This document shows positions 17,273 through 27,291 of a stretch of 64,000 nucleotides of DNA, piece by piece. Numbering within the stretch: position 1 is the stretch's first letter; the number at the start of each line of letters is the position of its first letter. The DNA lies in assembly GCA_001464955.1 (NCBI GenBank), contig LNEM01000009.1, positions 1 through 64,000 on the forward strand. The letters are read 5' to 3'. A program made the position numbers and the translations under genes. A model generated the notes under the pieces. That model did not search any database and was not told the origin of the DNA. It saw only the letters and a program-made list of their open reading frames with translations. Source of the DNA: Rhizobiales bacterium Ga0077537. GTDB lineage: Bacteria > Pseudomonadota > Alphaproteobacteria > Rhizobiales > Hyphomicrobiaceae.

Positions 17273-19603
17273 ATGATGCGCCAATACGAACTCGTCGAGC
17301 GAGTTCTGAGCTATGATCCTTCGGCGGACGAGGCGCTGATCAATCGCGCCTACGTCTATGCGATGCGCGCGCACGGCAATCAGCGGCGGGCTTCGGGCGA
17401 CCTCTACTTCTCGCATCCGCTCGAGGTGGCGGGCATCCTCACGGACATGAAGCTCGACGACGCGACGATCGCGACGGCGCTGCTCCACGACGTCATCGAG
17501 GACACGGAAACCACCAAGGCCGAGATCGACCAGCTGTTCGGGCAGGAGATCGGCGCACTCGTCGACGGCCTGACGAAGATCAAGCGGCTCGATCTGGTAT
17601 CGCGCAAAGCCGAGCAGGCCGAGAATTTCCGCAAGCTGCTGATCGCCATCTCGAGCGACATCCGGGTGCTTCTCGTCAAGCTCGCGGACCGGCTGCACAA
17701 CATGCGGACGCTCGAGCACAAGAAGCCGGAAAGCCGGAAGCGGAACAGCGAAGAAACGCTCGAGATCTATGCGCCGCTCGCCGGCCGCATGGGCATGCAG
17801 GCCATCCGCGAGGAGCTGGAGGATCTGGCGTTCCGCTGGCTGCACCCGGAGGCCTATCGGGCGGTCACGGATCGGCTCGCGGCGCTCAGGGCGCGCAACA
17901 AAGGGCTCGTGGCCGAGATCTCGAAGAGCCTGACGGCGAAGCTCGCGGAAGCGGGTGTCGAGGCTGAAGTCTCGGGGCGCGAGAAGAAAGCCTACTCGAT
18001 CTGGCGGAAGATGGAGAACCGGCAGATCTCGCTGGAGCAATTGTCCGACATCTACGGGTTCCGGCTGATCGTGGCCGAGACGGGCGACTGCTATGGGCTC
18101 CTCGGTATCGCGCACACGACGTGGCGCGCCGTTCCGGGGCGGTTCAAGGACTACATCTCGACGCCGAAGCAGAACGGATACCAGTCGATCCACACGACGG
18201 TCGTGGGACCGAGGCATCAACGGGTCGAGCTGCAGATCCGAACGCGCGAAATGCACAGCATTGCCGAACTCGGCGTCGCGGCACATGCGCTCTACAAGGA
18301 CGGTGTCAGCGATGCGGGCGCCGATGCCGCCAGGCCCGAAGCCGTGCCGGCGAAGGGGCTGGCGCTGGTGCATCAGTCGTCGCCGTATCTCTGGTTGCGC
18401 CATCTCGTCGGGACGCTGCTGCAGGGCGACAACCCGGAAGAATTCCTCGAGCATACGAAGCTCGAGCTGTTCCACGACCAGGTGTTCTGCTTCACGCCGA
18501 AGGGCCGGCTCATTGCGTTGCCGCGCGGTGCGACGCCGATCGATTTCGCCTACGCGGTCCACACCGATGTCGGCAACCGGTGCGTCGGGTCGCATATCAA
18601 CGGCCGGCAAATGCCGCTGACGACGCAACTGCGCAACGGCGACGAAGTGCAGATCATCACCTCGGAGGGGCAGGTGCCGCCGGCTGCGTGGGAGCGGGTC
18701 GCGGTCACCGGCAAGGCGCGATCCTCGATCCGGCGGGCGGCACGGGATGCGCTCAGGCGGCAGTATGCGGAACTCGGCCGGAGGCTGCTCGTTTCGGCGC
18801 TGGCCAAGCTCGGTCAGGACTACAGCGACGATCGGCTGCGCAAGGCGCTGTCGCGGCTCGCCCAAAAGAGTATCGAGGATGCGCTTGCGGCCATCGGGCG
18901 AAGCGAGTTGTCGCTGGCCGATGCGGTGCGCGCCATCGCGCCGGACCTCGGCGCGGATCCAGCGCGCACAGGAGCACCGGCACGCCGTCCCGGCGATCAG
19001 GCCGCGAGCGAAGAGGGCTGGTTCAATCTCGGGAAGGTCATGGGGCTGAAGTTCCGCTGGCCAGGGCAGGAGGCTGCCGAGACGCCCGATGGCACGGAGC
19101 CTGCTGGTGCGGCGAGCAACAGCGACGCGACCGCCGTCAGGACTGCGCCACGGGTGGAAGCGACATTACCGATCCGCGGGGTGCGCAACGATGTGCCCGT
19201 CACGTTCGAGGAAGGCGGAGCGGTCCCCGGTGACCGGATCGTCGGTGTCCTCGTGCCTGGCCAAGGTGTGCGCGTCTTCCAGATCCACTCGCCGCGGCTC
19301 AAGGATTTCGAGCATGAGCGGTGGATCGACGTGGCGTGGGACGTCGACAGCGAACGGAGCGATCGGTTTCCGGCAAAGATCGTGGTCACGGCCCTCAACG
19401 AGCCCGGGACGCTCGCCCAGATCGCCCAGGTGATCGGCGAGGACGACGGCAACATCGATAATCTGAGGATGATCCGGCGCGGCAGCGACTTCACCGAGAT
19501 GCTGATCGAGGTGGAAGTGTGGAATCTCGGCCACCTCAACCGGATAATCAACGGCCTGAAGGCGAAGACGGTCGTCAGTCAGGTCGAACGGAGTTTTGAT
19601 TAA
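17273..19603 (+). CDS. rel: bifunctional (p)ppGpp synthetase/hydrolase, RSH family
   Basis: A 776-residue Rel/SpoT protein. The HD hydrolase domain (~1-190) keeps HPLEVAGIL, LLHDVIEDT and ADRLHNMRT. The synthetase domain (~220-350) has GREKKAYSIWRKM and the RFKD motif, the RxKD signature of bifunctional enzymes. A TGS domain (~395-455) and a C-terminal ACT domain (~705-776) complete it. Alphaproteobacteria usually have this one long RSH enzyme, which sets ppGpp under starvation. Two Met codons open the frame and either could be the start. Confidence 0.96.
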   Translation: MMRQYELVERVLSYDPSADEALINRAYVYAMRAHGNQRRASGDLYFSHPLEVAGILTDMKLDDATIATALLHDVIEDTETTKAEIDQLFGQEIGALVDGLTKIKRLDLVSRKAEQAENFRKLLIAISSDIRVLLVKLADRLHNMRTLEHKKPESRKRNSEETLEIYAPLAGRMGMQAIREELEDLAFRWLHPEAYRAVTDRLAALRARNKGLVAEISKSLTAKLAEAGVEAEVSGREKKAYSIWRKMENRQISLEQLSDIYGFRLIVAETGDCYGLLGIAHTTWRAVPGRFKDYISTPKQNGYQSIHTTVVGPRHQRVELQIRTREMHSIAELGVAAHALYKDGVSDAGADAARPEAVPAKGLALVHQSSPYLWLRHLVGTLLQGDNPEEFLEHTKLELFHDQVFCFTPKGRLIALPRGATPIDFAYAVHTDVGNRCVGSHINGRQMPLTTQLRNGDEVQIITSEGQVPPAAWERVAVTGKARSSIRRAARDALRRQYAELGRRLLVSALAKLGQDYSDDRLRKALSRLAQKSIEDALAAIGRSELSLADAVRAIAPDLGADPARTGAPARRPGDQAASEEGWFNLGKVMGLKFRWPGQEAAETPDGTEPAGAASNSDATAVRTAPRVEATLPIRGVRNDVPVTFEEGGAVPGDRIVGVLVPGQGVRVFQIHSPRLKDFEHERWIDVAWDVDSERSDRFPAKIVVTALNEPGTLAQIAQVIGEDDGNIDNLRMIRRGSDFTEMLIEVEVWNLGHLNRIINGLKAKTVVSQVERSFD

Positions 19604-19669
19604 GGCATTATTGAGGTATGGGCTGTTCAGTGACGCTTGGGGTGCGTGCGTCGAGGGGACTATCCACAC

Positions 19670-20236
19670 ATGTTGTTCAGCCGCCGGGAGGCCGAGCCAT
19701 TTGGCGTTCGGCTGCGCGTGGCCTTGTGGCCCAGGCGTAGCTGGAGCCGCTCGATCCGGTACATGGTGCATCGCTTCGTGCGGCTGCGCGATAATCCCCA
19801 TGCGCTGGCCCTCGGCCTCGCCATCGGTGTGTTCGTCACGTTCCAGCCCATTCTCGGCTTCCAGATGCTGCTCTCGGGCGCTCTCGCCTGGATGCTCGGG
19901 GCCAGCGTTGCCGCGGCCCTGATCGGAACGTTCGTCGGGTGCCCGCTGACGTGGCCGCTGATGTGGCTCGCCAGCTATCATCTGGGTGCGGTCCTGCTCG
20001 GATACCCCCAAGCCGTCACGGTGGGCGACCTGTGGGTCGCGCTGTCAGGCCTCGGGGCCGTCGCCGATACGGCGGACGCGGTCGGCGACGCGGCGGCCGA
20101 TCTGGCGCGGCAGGTGTTCTATCCGCTTGCCATGGGGGCATTGCCGCTCGGACTGCTGGCGGCGGCGGCGATGTACTTTATAGTGCGCCGAGGATTGGAA
20201 CTCAGGCGTCGCCCGGTGTTGCCCTCCGCTGTCTGA
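19670..20236 (+). CDS. DUF2062 membrane protein
   Basis: A 188-residue inner-membrane protein of the DUF2062 family. An N-terminal basic stretch (residues ~1-40) precedes hydrophobic segments at ~45-65, 68-85, 88-108 and ~145-170. The family-typical [23 protein letters not shown] is visible. Function is unknown; the gene is often found close to rel and pdxJ in Rhizobiales. The start is ATG at 19670; an earlier in-frame codon would add 11 residues that do not fit the family. Confidence 0.85.
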   Translation: MLFSRREAEPFGVRLRVALWPRRSWSRSIRYMVHRFVRLRDNPHALALGLAIGVFVTFQPILGFQMLLSGALAWMLGASVAAALIGTFVGCPLTWPLMWLASYHLGAVLLGYPQAVTVGDLWVALSGLGAVADTADAVGDAAADLARQVFYPLAMGALPLGLLAAAAMYFIVRRGLELRRRPVLPSAV

Positions 20237-20276
20237 TGGCGGTGGCAGCAGGGGCTTGCGCATCAGGAGCAGGCCG

Positions 20277-21050
20277 ATGACGGCGCGCAAGTTGCGACTA
20301 GGGGTCAACATCGACCATGCCGCGACGGTCCGGAACGCGCGGGGTGGACACCATCCCGACCCGGTGCGGACCGCGCAACTCGCCATCGCGGCCGGCGCAG
20401 ACGGCATCACCGCGCATCTGCGCGAGGACCGGCGGCACATCCGGGACGACGACATCCGGCGGCTGAAGCGCGAACTGACGCGGCCGCTCAATTTCGAGAT
20501 GGCGGCGACGCGCGAGATGGAGGCCATCGCGCTCGAGGTGGTGCCACATGCGTGCTGCCTCGTTCCCGAAAAGCGGGAGGAGCGGACGACCGAAGGCGGG
20601 CTCGACGTCGTGCGGGGGGCTCAGGATCTGACCGGGCTCACGCGCCGGCTCAAGGGGGCCGGCATCCGGGTGTCGCTCTTCATCGAACCCGATCCGGCCG
20701 CCATCGACGCGTCGGTCCGCATCGGCGCCGACATCGTGGAGCTGCATACCGGACGCTACTGCGAACTGGCGCTCGAGAACGATCATGCGGGCGTTGCCCG
20801 GGAGGTGGCGCGGATCGCGGCTGCGGCAAGCCTCGCCCACCAGAAGGGTCTCGAAGTGCATGCCGGACACGGTCTGACGTTCGCGACGGTCAGCGCGGTC
20901 GCACGCATGCCGGAGATGGTCGAACTCAACATCGGGCACTTCCTGATCGGCGAGGCGATCTTCTCGGGCCTCGACGGTGCCGTGCGTGAGATGCGCCGAC
21001 TCATGGACGAGGCGCGGAGCGACGCGGGCGTAGGCGGAGGCTCGGCGTGA
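20277..21050 (+). CDS. pdxJ: pyridoxine 5'-phosphate synthase
   Basis: A 257-residue TIM-barrel enzyme joining 1-deoxyxylulose 5-phosphate and 3-amino-2-oxopropyl phosphate to make pyridoxine 5'-phosphate. [17 protein letters not shown] at the start, [18 protein letters not shown]-like [11 protein letters not shown], and the C-terminal [13 protein letters not shown] are all family signatures. The ATG at 20277 follows AGGAG. The stop overlaps the acpS GTG start. The matching oxidase gene pdxH is at 58.0 kb. Confidence 0.96.
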   Translation: MTARKLRLGVNIDHAATVRNARGGHHPDPVRTAQLAIAAGADGITAHLREDRRHIRDDDIRRLKRELTRPLNFEMAATREMEAIALEVVPHACCLVPEKREERTTEGGLDVVRGAQDLTGLTRRLKGAGIRVSLFIEPDPAAIDASVRIGADIVELHTGRYCELALENDHAGVAREVARIAAAASLAHQKGLEVHAGHGLTFATVSAVARMPEMVELNIGHFLIGEAIFSGLDGAVREMRRLMDEARSDAGVGGGSA

Positions 21051-21460
21051 TCCTCGGCATCGGCAACGACGTCATCGACATCCGCCGGATCGAGGAGACG
21101 CTCGCGCGCTTCGGCGACCGCTTCGTCGCGCGCGTGTTCACGGAGACCGAACGGCGGAAGTCCGACCGGCGACGCAACCGTGCGGCCTCCTATGCCAAGC
21201 GGTTCGCGGCCAAGGAGGCGTGCTCCAAGGCGCTGGGCACGGGGCTCAGGAACGGCGTCTTCTGGCGCGACATGGGGGTCGTCAATCTTCCGTCGGGGCG
21301 GCCGACGCTCGTCCTGACCGGGGGGGCCGCAAAAGTCCTCGCCGAGCTGACGCCGCCCGGGCACGTCGCCCGCATCGATCTCACGATCACCGACGACTTC
21401 CCGACCGCCCAGGCCATCGTCATCATCTCGGCGCTGCCGACGAAGGCGGATCCGCGATAG
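21047..21460 (+). CDS. acpS: holo-[acyl-carrier-protein] synthase
   Basis: A 137-residue AcpS that moves 4'-phosphopantetheine from CoA to apo-ACP. The Mg-binding Asp is in [12 protein letters not shown] near residue 8 and the second metal ligand is the Glu of [13 protein letters not shown]. The GTG start overlaps the TGA of pdxJ (GTGA), so the two are coupled. The pdxJ-acpS-lepB order is standard in Rhizobiales. Confidence 0.94.
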   Translation: MILGIGNDVIDIRRIEETLARFGDRFVARVFTETERRKSDRRRNRAASYAKRFAAKEACSKALGTGLRNGVFWRDMGVVNLPSGRPTLVLTGGAAKVLAELTPPGHVARIDLTITDDFPTAQAIVIISALPTKADPR

Positions 21461-21578
21461 GGCCTCGTCCTCGCCTGCCGAGGAGCCGGCAATTGCACGG
21501 GCGGATGAAACATTCTAAACAGCCAAGTGATACGGGACCCGGCCGTCGGGGGGCGGCCCGCCAGCATCGGAACGCTGC

Positions 21579-22367
21579 ATGAAATCGAATTCCGGCTCGG
21601 ACAAGGGGAAGCTGGCGAAGCAAGAGGGATGGGGGGAGGTCGGAAAGATCTTCCTGCATGCCTTGATCATCGCGTTCTTCGTGCGCGTGTTCTTCTATCA
21701 GCCGTTCAACATTCCCTCGGGCTCGATGCAGTCGACGCTGCTGATCGGCGACTATCTGTTCGTGTCCAAGCTCTCCTACGGCTACAGCCGCTACACGTTT
21801 CCATTCGCGCCCAATCTGTTCTCTGGCCGCATCCTGGCGAGTGAACCGAAGCGCGGCGATGTCGTGGTGTTCAAGCTGCCTCGCGACAACTCCACCGACT
21901 ACATCAAGCGTGTCATCGGGCTCCCCGGCGACGAGATCGTGCTGCGCGGGGGTGTCGTCTTCATCAACGGCAAGGAAGTGCCGCGGCGGCGAGTGTCCGA
22001 TTTCGTGCAGATCGACGAGGATGGTCGCGAACGACGGACGCCACGCTTCGAGGAGACGCTGCCCGAGGGCGTGAAGTATCTGGTCGTCGACCAGCGGCCG
22101 GATGGTGATTTCGACAATGTCGGGCCCTACAAGGTGCCGCCCGGCAACTACTTCATGATGGGTGACAACCGCGACAACTCGACGGACAGCCGGGTGCCGA
22201 AGCATCGCTGGGGCGTCGGCTTCGTGCCGTTCGAGAACCTGGTCGGTCGCGCCGACATCATCTTCTTCTCGGCGGCCGTCGACGAACCCGGCCGGTTCCA
22301 GATCACCAGCCCCTGGACCTGGCCGTTCGACGTCAGATGGTCGCGGATCTTCAACCTCGTGCGTTGA
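21579..22367 (+). CDS. lepB: signal peptidase I
   Basis: A 262-residue type I leader peptidase. One transmembrane segment (~22-42) anchors it with the catalytic domain in the periplasm. The catalytic Ser is in IPSGSMQSTLL, the general-base Lys in YIKRVIGLPGDE, and box E reads GDNRDNSTDSR. It removes signal peptides after Sec or Tat export. It sits 118 bases after acpS and before rnc and era, the usual cluster. Confidence 0.96.
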   Translation: MKSNSGSDKGKLAKQEGWGEVGKIFLHALIIAFFVRVFFYQPFNIPSGSMQSTLLIGDYLFVSKLSYGYSRYTFPFAPNLFSGRILASEPKRGDVVVFKLPRDNSTDYIKRVIGLPGDEIVLRGGVVFINGKEVPRRRVSDFVQIDEDGRERRTPRFEETLPEGVKYLVVDQRPDGDFDNVGPYKVPPGNYFMMGDNRDNSTDSRVPKHRWGVGFVPFENLVGRADIIFFSAAVDEPGRFQITSPWTWPFDVRWSRIFNLVR

Positions 22368-22550
22368 GGCCGCGCCGGGCTGCGGTTCGTGATGGCCAAT
22401 GGGTGGACATCGGACTAGTTTGCCCGAGGTCGGGGCGAAAGTGACCGGCAAACCTTGGGCCAGCGTCCCCATGTGCCTGTCGGCATGTCCCTCCCCGGGA
22501 TGGTGGGCCCGGGGTGCTGGGCTTCGCTGCCGGGGTTTGGGAGATCTGGC

Positions 22551-23252
22551 TTGAAACGGCGCAACTTCAAAGGGCTCGAGACCGCACTCGGCTACAAGTT
22601 CAAGAACAAGGTGCTGCTCGATCAAGCCCTCACGCATGCGTCCATGCGGACCGACCAGAACAAGGGCGAGGACAACGAGCGGCTCGAGTTCCTGGGCGAC
22701 CGCGTGCTCGGGCTGGTGGTCGCGGAGTTGCTGCTGGAGACCGATCCGGCGGCGACCGAAGGTGATCTGGCGCGACGCTTCAACCGGATGGTGCGCAAGG
22801 AGACCTGTGCCGAGGTGGCGCGGCGGCTCGATCTCGGGCCGCTGTTGATCGTCTCCACCTCCGAAGGCGAAAGCGGAGGACGGGACAAAGCCACGATCCT
22901 CGCCGATGCGATGGAGGCGGTGCTGGCCGCGATCTTCCTGCAGAGCGGGTATCTGGCGGTGCGGGACGTCGTGCGGCGATTGTGGGCGCCGCATCTCGAC
23001 GGGATGCCGGAAACGGTTGCCGACGCGAAGTCTATGCTGCAGGAATGGGCGCAGGGACAGGGTCTGGCGCTGCCGAAGTACGTCGAGGTGGCGCGGGAGG
23101 GCCCGGATCACGCCCCCCAGTTCACCACCGAGGTGCGGATCGACGGCCGGAAGCCTGCCCGAGGTACCGGCGCCAACAAGCGGACGGCCGAGCAGGTGGC
23201 CGCGGAGGCGATGCTCATCCGCGAGGGCGTACTGGCGAAGGGCAAATCCTAG
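22551..23252 (+). CDS. rnc: ribonuclease III
   Basis: A 233-residue RNase III that cuts double-stranded RNA, including the 30S pre-rRNA. The signature NERLEFLGDRVLGL and the second catalytic motif ADAMEAVLAAIF are present, followed by a double-stranded RNA-binding domain (~160-230) with KRTAEQVAAEAML. The start is taken as TTG at 22551, 7 bases after GGGAG, because the family homology begins there. An ATG at 22485 in the same frame would add 22 residues without similarity to the family. The exact start is therefore open. Confidence 0.92.
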   Translation: MKRRNFKGLETALGYKFKNKVLLDQALTHASMRTDQNKGEDNERLEFLGDRVLGLVVAELLLETDPAATEGDLARRFNRMVRKETCAEVARRLDLGPLLIVSTSEGESGGRDKATILADAMEAVLAAIFLQSGYLAVRDVVRRLWAPHLDGMPETVADAKSMLQEWAQGQGLALPKYVEVAREGPDHAPQFTTEVRIDGRKPARGTGANKRTAEQVAAEAMLIREGVLAKGKS

Positions 23253-23279
23253 AGTTCAATCGGGCAAGGAGACGATCGA

Positions 23280-24212
23280 GTGACCGGTGACGAGGCTTCC
23301 GAGGCAGGCGGGCACAGTGACACCAGATGCGGCTTCGTCGCGCTGGTCGGAGCGCCGAACGCGGGCAAGTCGACGCTGGTCAATGCGCTCGTCGGGGCCA
23401 AGGTGTCGATCGTCAGCCACAAGGTGCAGACGACGCGGGTCCCCGTGCGCGGTATTGCGATGGTCGGTGCGAGCCAGCTCGTTTTCGTCGACACGCCGGG
23501 CATCTTCGCGCCGCGCCGCCGCCTGGATCGGGCCATGGTCGGAGCCGCCACGTCGTCGGCCGGCGATGCCGACGTCGTTGTGCTGCTGGTCGATAGCGTC
23601 AAGGGGCTCGACGAGAGCGTCGAACGGCTGATGGGGGTGCTCGAGCCACTCAAGGCGCCGCGCGTGCTGGCGCTGAACAAGGTCGACAAGATCCCGAAGC
23701 CGAGGCTGTTCGAACTCGCCAGCACGTTCAGTGCGCGGCTGGCCTTCGAGCGGACGTTCATGATCTCGGCGCTCTCCGGCAGCGGCGTCGGCGACCTCCG
23801 GGACTGGCTCGCGACGCGCATTCCCCTCGGCCCGTGGCATTACCCGGACGACGAGATCTCGGACGCGACCGAGCGGGCGACGGCGGCGGAGATCACGCGC
23901 GAGAAGATCTATACCTACCTGCACGAGGAACTACCCTACCAGACGACGGTCGAGACCACGGGCTGGGAAGAGAAGAAGGACGGCTCGGTACGCATCGAAC
24001 AGATCGTGTTCGTCGAGCGGGAGAGCCAGCGGCGGATCGTGCTCGGCGAAGGTGGCAGCGCCATCAAGAAGATCTCGATGACGTCGCGAAAGGAACTGGC
24101 GAAGCTCTTCGAGCGGCCGGTACATCTTTTCCTGCACGTGCAGGTGCGCGAAGGCTGGGGCGACGATCCGGAACGCTATCGCGAGATGGGGCTCGAGTTC
24201 CCCAAGGCGTAA
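23280..24212 (+). CDS. era: GTPase Era
   Basis: A 310-residue Era GTPase, needed for 16S rRNA maturation and 30S assembly. The G domain shows G1 GAPNAGKSTLVN, G3 DTPGIFAP and G4 LNKVDKI. The C-terminal KH domain (~220-300) carries ILGEGGSAIKKI. The GTG start at 23280 is preceded by AAGGAGA. recO, which commonly follows era in Alphaproteobacteria, is absent here. Confidence 0.95.
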   Translation: MTGDEASEAGGHSDTRCGFVALVGAPNAGKSTLVNALVGAKVSIVSHKVQTTRVPVRGIAMVGASQLVFVDTPGIFAPRRRLDRAMVGAATSSAGDADVVVLLVDSVKGLDESVERLMGVLEPLKAPRVLALNKVDKIPKPRLFELASTFSARLAFERTFMISALSGSGVGDLRDWLATRIPLGPWHYPDDEISDATERATAAEITREKIYTYLHEELPYQTTVETTGWEEKKDGSVRIEQIVFVERESQRRIVLGEGGSAIKKISMTSRKELAKLFERPVHLFLHVQVREGWGDDPERYREMGLEFPKA

Positions 24213-24313
24213 CGGCAAACGATCCGAATGCCTTCGGCTGCCGTTTCCTTGCCACCGACCGCGTTGCGTGCCGTTGGTAGCGCGACGATTCGGTGCGATG
24301 AGGCCAGAGGCAT

Positions 24314-24727
24314 ATGGTCGATCAGGACAAGCAGGTGACGGTCTACTACGACGGAGCGTGCGCGCTCTGCCGGTCCGAGATCGATGTCTATCGGAGGTCC
24401 GATCCGGAGGGCCGGGTGCGGTTCGAGGACGTCGCAGGACGCGCCGACGATCCGGCGCCGGACCTGAGCCGGGCCGATGCGATGGCGCGCTTTCACGTGC
24501 GGCTCCCCGACGGGACGCTGGTCTCGGGGGCGCAGGGGTTCATCAGGCTCTGGGAGCGCCTGCCGCGATGGCGGGTGCTATCGCGGGTGGCGCGGTTGCC
24601 GGGCGTGGCTCAGCTTCTCGAGCTCGGGTATCGGGCCTTCCTGCCGGTGCGACCAGTCCTCAGCCGGGCCGTGGCTCGCTTTGCAGCCCGGCGAAAGGCG
24701 AGGGCCAAGACCGGGGAAGACCAGTGA
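24314..24727 (+). CDS. DCC family (DUF393) thiol-disulfide protein
   Basis: A 137-residue DUF393/YuxK-like protein named for its N-terminal DGACALC segment with a CxxC pair (DCC motif, residues ~14-20). The protein is predicted to have a thioredoxin-like redox role, but its substrate is unknown. The basic C-terminus (~120-137) is rich in Arg and Ala. It overlaps the following SDR gene by four bases (GTGA). Confidence 0.85.
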   Translation: MVDQDKQVTVYYDGACALCRSEIDVYRRSDPEGRVRFEDVAGRADDPAPDLSRADAMARFHVRLPDGTLVSGAQGFIRLWERLPRWRVLSRVARLPGVAQLLELGYRAFLPVRPVLSRAVARFAARRKARAKTGEDQ

Positions 24728-25449
24728 GTGCGAGCCCGGGGCTCCCGGCGACAGCGGTCGTCGTCGGGGCGAGCGGCGGGATCGGGGCGGCGTTCGTCCG
24801 TCATCTCGCTGCGCGCCCGACGATCGGTGACCTGCATGCGTGGTCACGCCGGGGCGGTGTGTCGGGGCAACCGGACCGAGCCACCGCGTCGAGGGTCGAT
24901 CTGCGGGACGAGGCCTCGATTGCGCGTCTCGCGCTGGGCGTCAGGGAGCCGCGGCTGGTCATCGTTGCGAGCGGTATCCTGCGCACGTCGGATGGGGCCG
25001 GGCCGGAGAAGTCGTGGAGGGACCTCGACGCCGTCCGGCTGGCTGAGATCATGGCGATCAATGCGATCGGGCCCGCGCTGGTGGCCAAGCACCTGATGCC
25101 CCGGATGCCGCGCAGCGGGCGGGTCGTGTTCGCGGCCCTGTCGGCGCGGGTCGGCAGCATCGGCGACAACCGGCTCGGTGGCTGGTACGGCTACCGGGCA
25201 TCGAAAGCCGCGCTCAACCAGTTCGTGCGGACGCTCGCCGTCGAGGCGCAGCGCGTGAACCGCGAAAGCGTCTGCGTGGCGTTGCATCCCGGGACGGTGG
25301 CAACCGCTCTCTCGGCGGACTTCGCGGGTGACCGTGACGTGGTGGCGGCCGATGTGGCCGCCGGGAACCTCCTCGGCGTGATCGAGCGACTCGCGCCTGC
25401 CGATACAGGCGGGCTCTTTGCGTGGGACGGCAGCCGGATTCCTTACTGA
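24724..25449 (+). CDS. short-chain dehydrogenase/reductase
   Basis: A 241-residue SDR with the N-terminal NAD(P) motif VVVGASGGIGAAF, the IMAINAIGPAL strand segment, and the active-site YxxxK in WYGYRASKAALNQF. The C-terminus, ending LFAWDGSRIPY, resembles CsgA/C-factor-type SDRs. The GTG start overlaps the DCC gene, so the two are probably co-expressed. The substrate cannot be inferred. Confidence 0.88.
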   Translation: MSASPGLPATAVVVGASGGIGAAFVRHLAARPTIGDLHAWSRRGGVSGQPDRATASRVDLRDEASIARLALGVREPRLVIVASGILRTSDGAGPEKSWRDLDAVRLAEIMAINAIGPALVAKHLMPRMPRSGRVVFAALSARVGSIGDNRLGGWYGYRASKAALNQFVRTLAVEAQRVNRESVCVALHPGTVATALSADFAGDRDVVAADVAAGNLLGVIERLAPADTGGLFAWDGSRIPY

Positions 25450-25459
25450 GCCGTCATGC

Positions 25460-26398
25460 TCAGCGCCAGAGCCAGGCCGCGCCCCGGACGCCGGATGCAT
25501 CGCCCCAGCGGGGTGGGCGAACATCGACAGTGGCATTGTCCGCAAAGATCCAGGGCGCCATGCGGCCGGGCAACTGGGCATAAAGATGGGCCAGTTTCGA
25601 GAGCCCGCCACCGAGCACGATCACGTCCGGATCGAGGACATTGACCATCTGGGCGAGGCCGCGTGCCAGCCGGCTCGCGTGCCGGTCCAGCGTGGCGCGG
25701 GCCTGCTCATCGCCGTGTGCGGCGCGTTCGGCGACCTCCTCGGCCGTCGCCCGTTCACCGGTGATCTGCGCATGGTCGGCAGCCATGCCGGTGCCCGAGA
25801 CCCAGGTTTCCATGCAGCCGCGGCGGCCGCACCAGCACTGGGGGCCCGGGTGCTCCGTCGCGTCGGTCCAGGGAAGCGGGTTGTGTCCCCATTCGCCGCC
25901 GATACCGCGTGGCCCATCGACGACACGGCCATCGATGACGATGCCGCCGCCGCAACCGGTGCCGATGATGACGCCGAACACGATGCGGGCGCCTGCCGCC
26001 GCGCCGTCCACCGCTTCCGAGATGGCGAAGCAGTTGGCGTCGTTGGCGAGACGGACCGGGCGGTCGAGCGCCGTCTCCAGATCCGCGTGCAAGGGGCGGC
26101 CGTTCAACCAGACCGAATTTGCGTTCTGAATCAGTCCCGTCCTGGGCGATATCGAGCCTGGAATGGCAATCCCGATGGTGCCGTGCGCGCCTGCTTCGTC
26201 CTCGACGGCGGCGATCAGTCCGGCAAGCGCCCGAATGGTCGCGTCGTAGTCGCCGCGGGGGGAGGCGATCCGGCGCCGGGCCTGCACCCGGCCCGTCGCA
26301 TCGAGGGCAGCGGCCTCGATCTTGGTGCCGCCGAGATCCACGCCGACCATCAGGCTTGGCGGCCGGCTCGCGTCCGCGTCGGGTGCGGCCCGCGTCAT
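25460..26398 (-). CDS. ROK-family sugar kinase
   Basis: A 312-residue ROK-family protein without the helix-turn-helix of ROK repressors, so a sugar kinase. The phosphate loop is GVDLGGTKIEAAAL, the catalytic Asp lies in LANDANCFA, and the zinc-binding CWCGRRGCMETWVSG motif is complete. Fructose, glucose or N-acetylated sugars are possible substrates. Its ATG overlaps the stop of the DUF3572 gene (ATGA), so the two are coupled. It converges with the SDR gene 10 bases away. Confidence 0.88.
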   Translation of the reverse strand: MTRAAPDADASRPPSLMVGVDLGGTKIEAAALDATGRVQARRRIASPRGDYDATIRALAGLIAAVEDEAGAHGTIGIAIPGSISPRTGLIQNANSVWLNGRPLHADLETALDRPVRLANDANCFAISEAVDGAAAGARIVFGVIIGTGCGGGIVIDGRVVDGPRGIGGEWGHNPLPWTDATEHPGPQCWCGRRGCMETWVSGTGMAADHAQITGERATAEEVAERAAHGDEQARATLDRHASRLARGLAQMVNVLDPDVIVLGGGLSKLAHLYAQLPGRMAPWIFADNATVDVRPPRWGDASGVRGAAWLWR

Positions 26399-26700
26399 AC
26401 GCTGTCCCACGGGCTCGTGCCGCCGAGGGCGATTTCGGCGCGGGCCACGTCTTCCGGTTGCAGGCCGCCATTGGTCGCGAACGCCAGCAGGGTGCTCTCG
26501 TCAGCGAGGATGTGGCCGAGCACGGCGGCCAACATCTCGGGGGAGCGAGCGCGGCTGTGCAACTCGGCCGGGTCCAGGCCGCTCGCCGAAAGGAAGGCGC
26601 CGAGGCGCCCCTGATCCTCAGCGAGGAAGAGGAGCGCCCGAGAGCCGATTTCCTCAGCGTACTCCGCGGTCATCGATTTCGGTTTCTGGCCGAATTTCAT
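26395..26700 (-). CDS. DUF3572 protein
   Basis: A 101-residue helical protein of the DUF3572 family known from Alphaproteobacteria. Recognisable stretches are ALLFLAEDQGRLGAFLSASGL and VLGHILADESTLLAFA. The ATG at 26698-26700 follows GGGAG by 6 bases; an in-frame upstream Met would add 10 residues. Function is unknown. In related genomes it lies near divK, here divergent from it by 132 bases. Confidence 0.8.
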   Translation of the reverse strand: MKFGQKPKSMTAEYAEEIGSRALLFLAEDQGRLGAFLSASGLDPAELHSRARSPEMLAAVLGHILADESTLLAFATNGGLQPEDVARAEIALGGTSPWDSV

Positions 26701-26832
26701 GGGGATCTCCCGCGCTCGTATCGTTTCCACATCTTAAGCCTCTGGTGAGCTTCTTCGGTCAAAGTGTGACGAACAGCTCCCTCGAATCGGTGCAATAAGC
26801 CGGGTGGGGTGCGCCGGGCGGGCGGCAGGCGA

Positions 26833-27261
26833 ATGACATATCAGGAAAACGTGCGCAGTTTCGACAAACGCGCAGTCCGCTCGGGCGGTACGCGAAAGAG
26901 CGTGCTCATTGTCGAGGACAATGAGCTCAACATGAAGCTCTTCAACGATCTGCTCGATGCCTACGGCTATGCAACCCTGCAGGCGCGCAGCGGCACAGAG
27001 GCCCTGCATCTCGCGCGAGAGGGCCGGCCCAATCTCATCCTCATGGATATCCAGCTTCCCGAGGTGTCCGGCCTCGAGGTCACGAAGTGGCTGAAGGACG
27101 ACGAGGTGCTCAGGGATATCCCCGTCATCGCGGTGACGGCTTTCGCCATGAAGGGTGACGAGGAGCGGATCCGCCAAGGCGGATGCGAGGCCTACATCTC
27201 GAAGCCAATCTCGATCGGTACGTTCATCGAAACCGTGCGGCGCTTCATTGGCGACGCGTGA
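26833..27261 (+). CDS. divK: DivK, single-domain response regulator
   Basis: A 142-residue receiver-only regulator. It has the DivK wording [23 protein letters not shown], phospho-acceptor Asp in [13 protein letters not shown], and the switch Lys in AYISKPISI. DivK acts with PleC/DivJ and DivL to gate CtrA activity through the cell cycle. This copy has about 20 extra residues before the receiver domain compared with the Caulobacter protein. It is followed 30 bases later by pleD, as in Caulobacter. Confidence 0.93.
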   Translation: MTYQENVRSFDKRAVRSGGTRKSVLIVEDNELNMKLFNDLLDAYGYATLQARSGTEALHLAREGRPNLILMDIQLPEVSGLEVTKWLKDDEVLRDIPVIAVTAFAMKGDEERIRQGGCEAYISKPISIGTFIETVRRFIGDA

Positions 27262-27291
27262 GTGACAAGTTGATCCCTGGAAGGCCGCCAG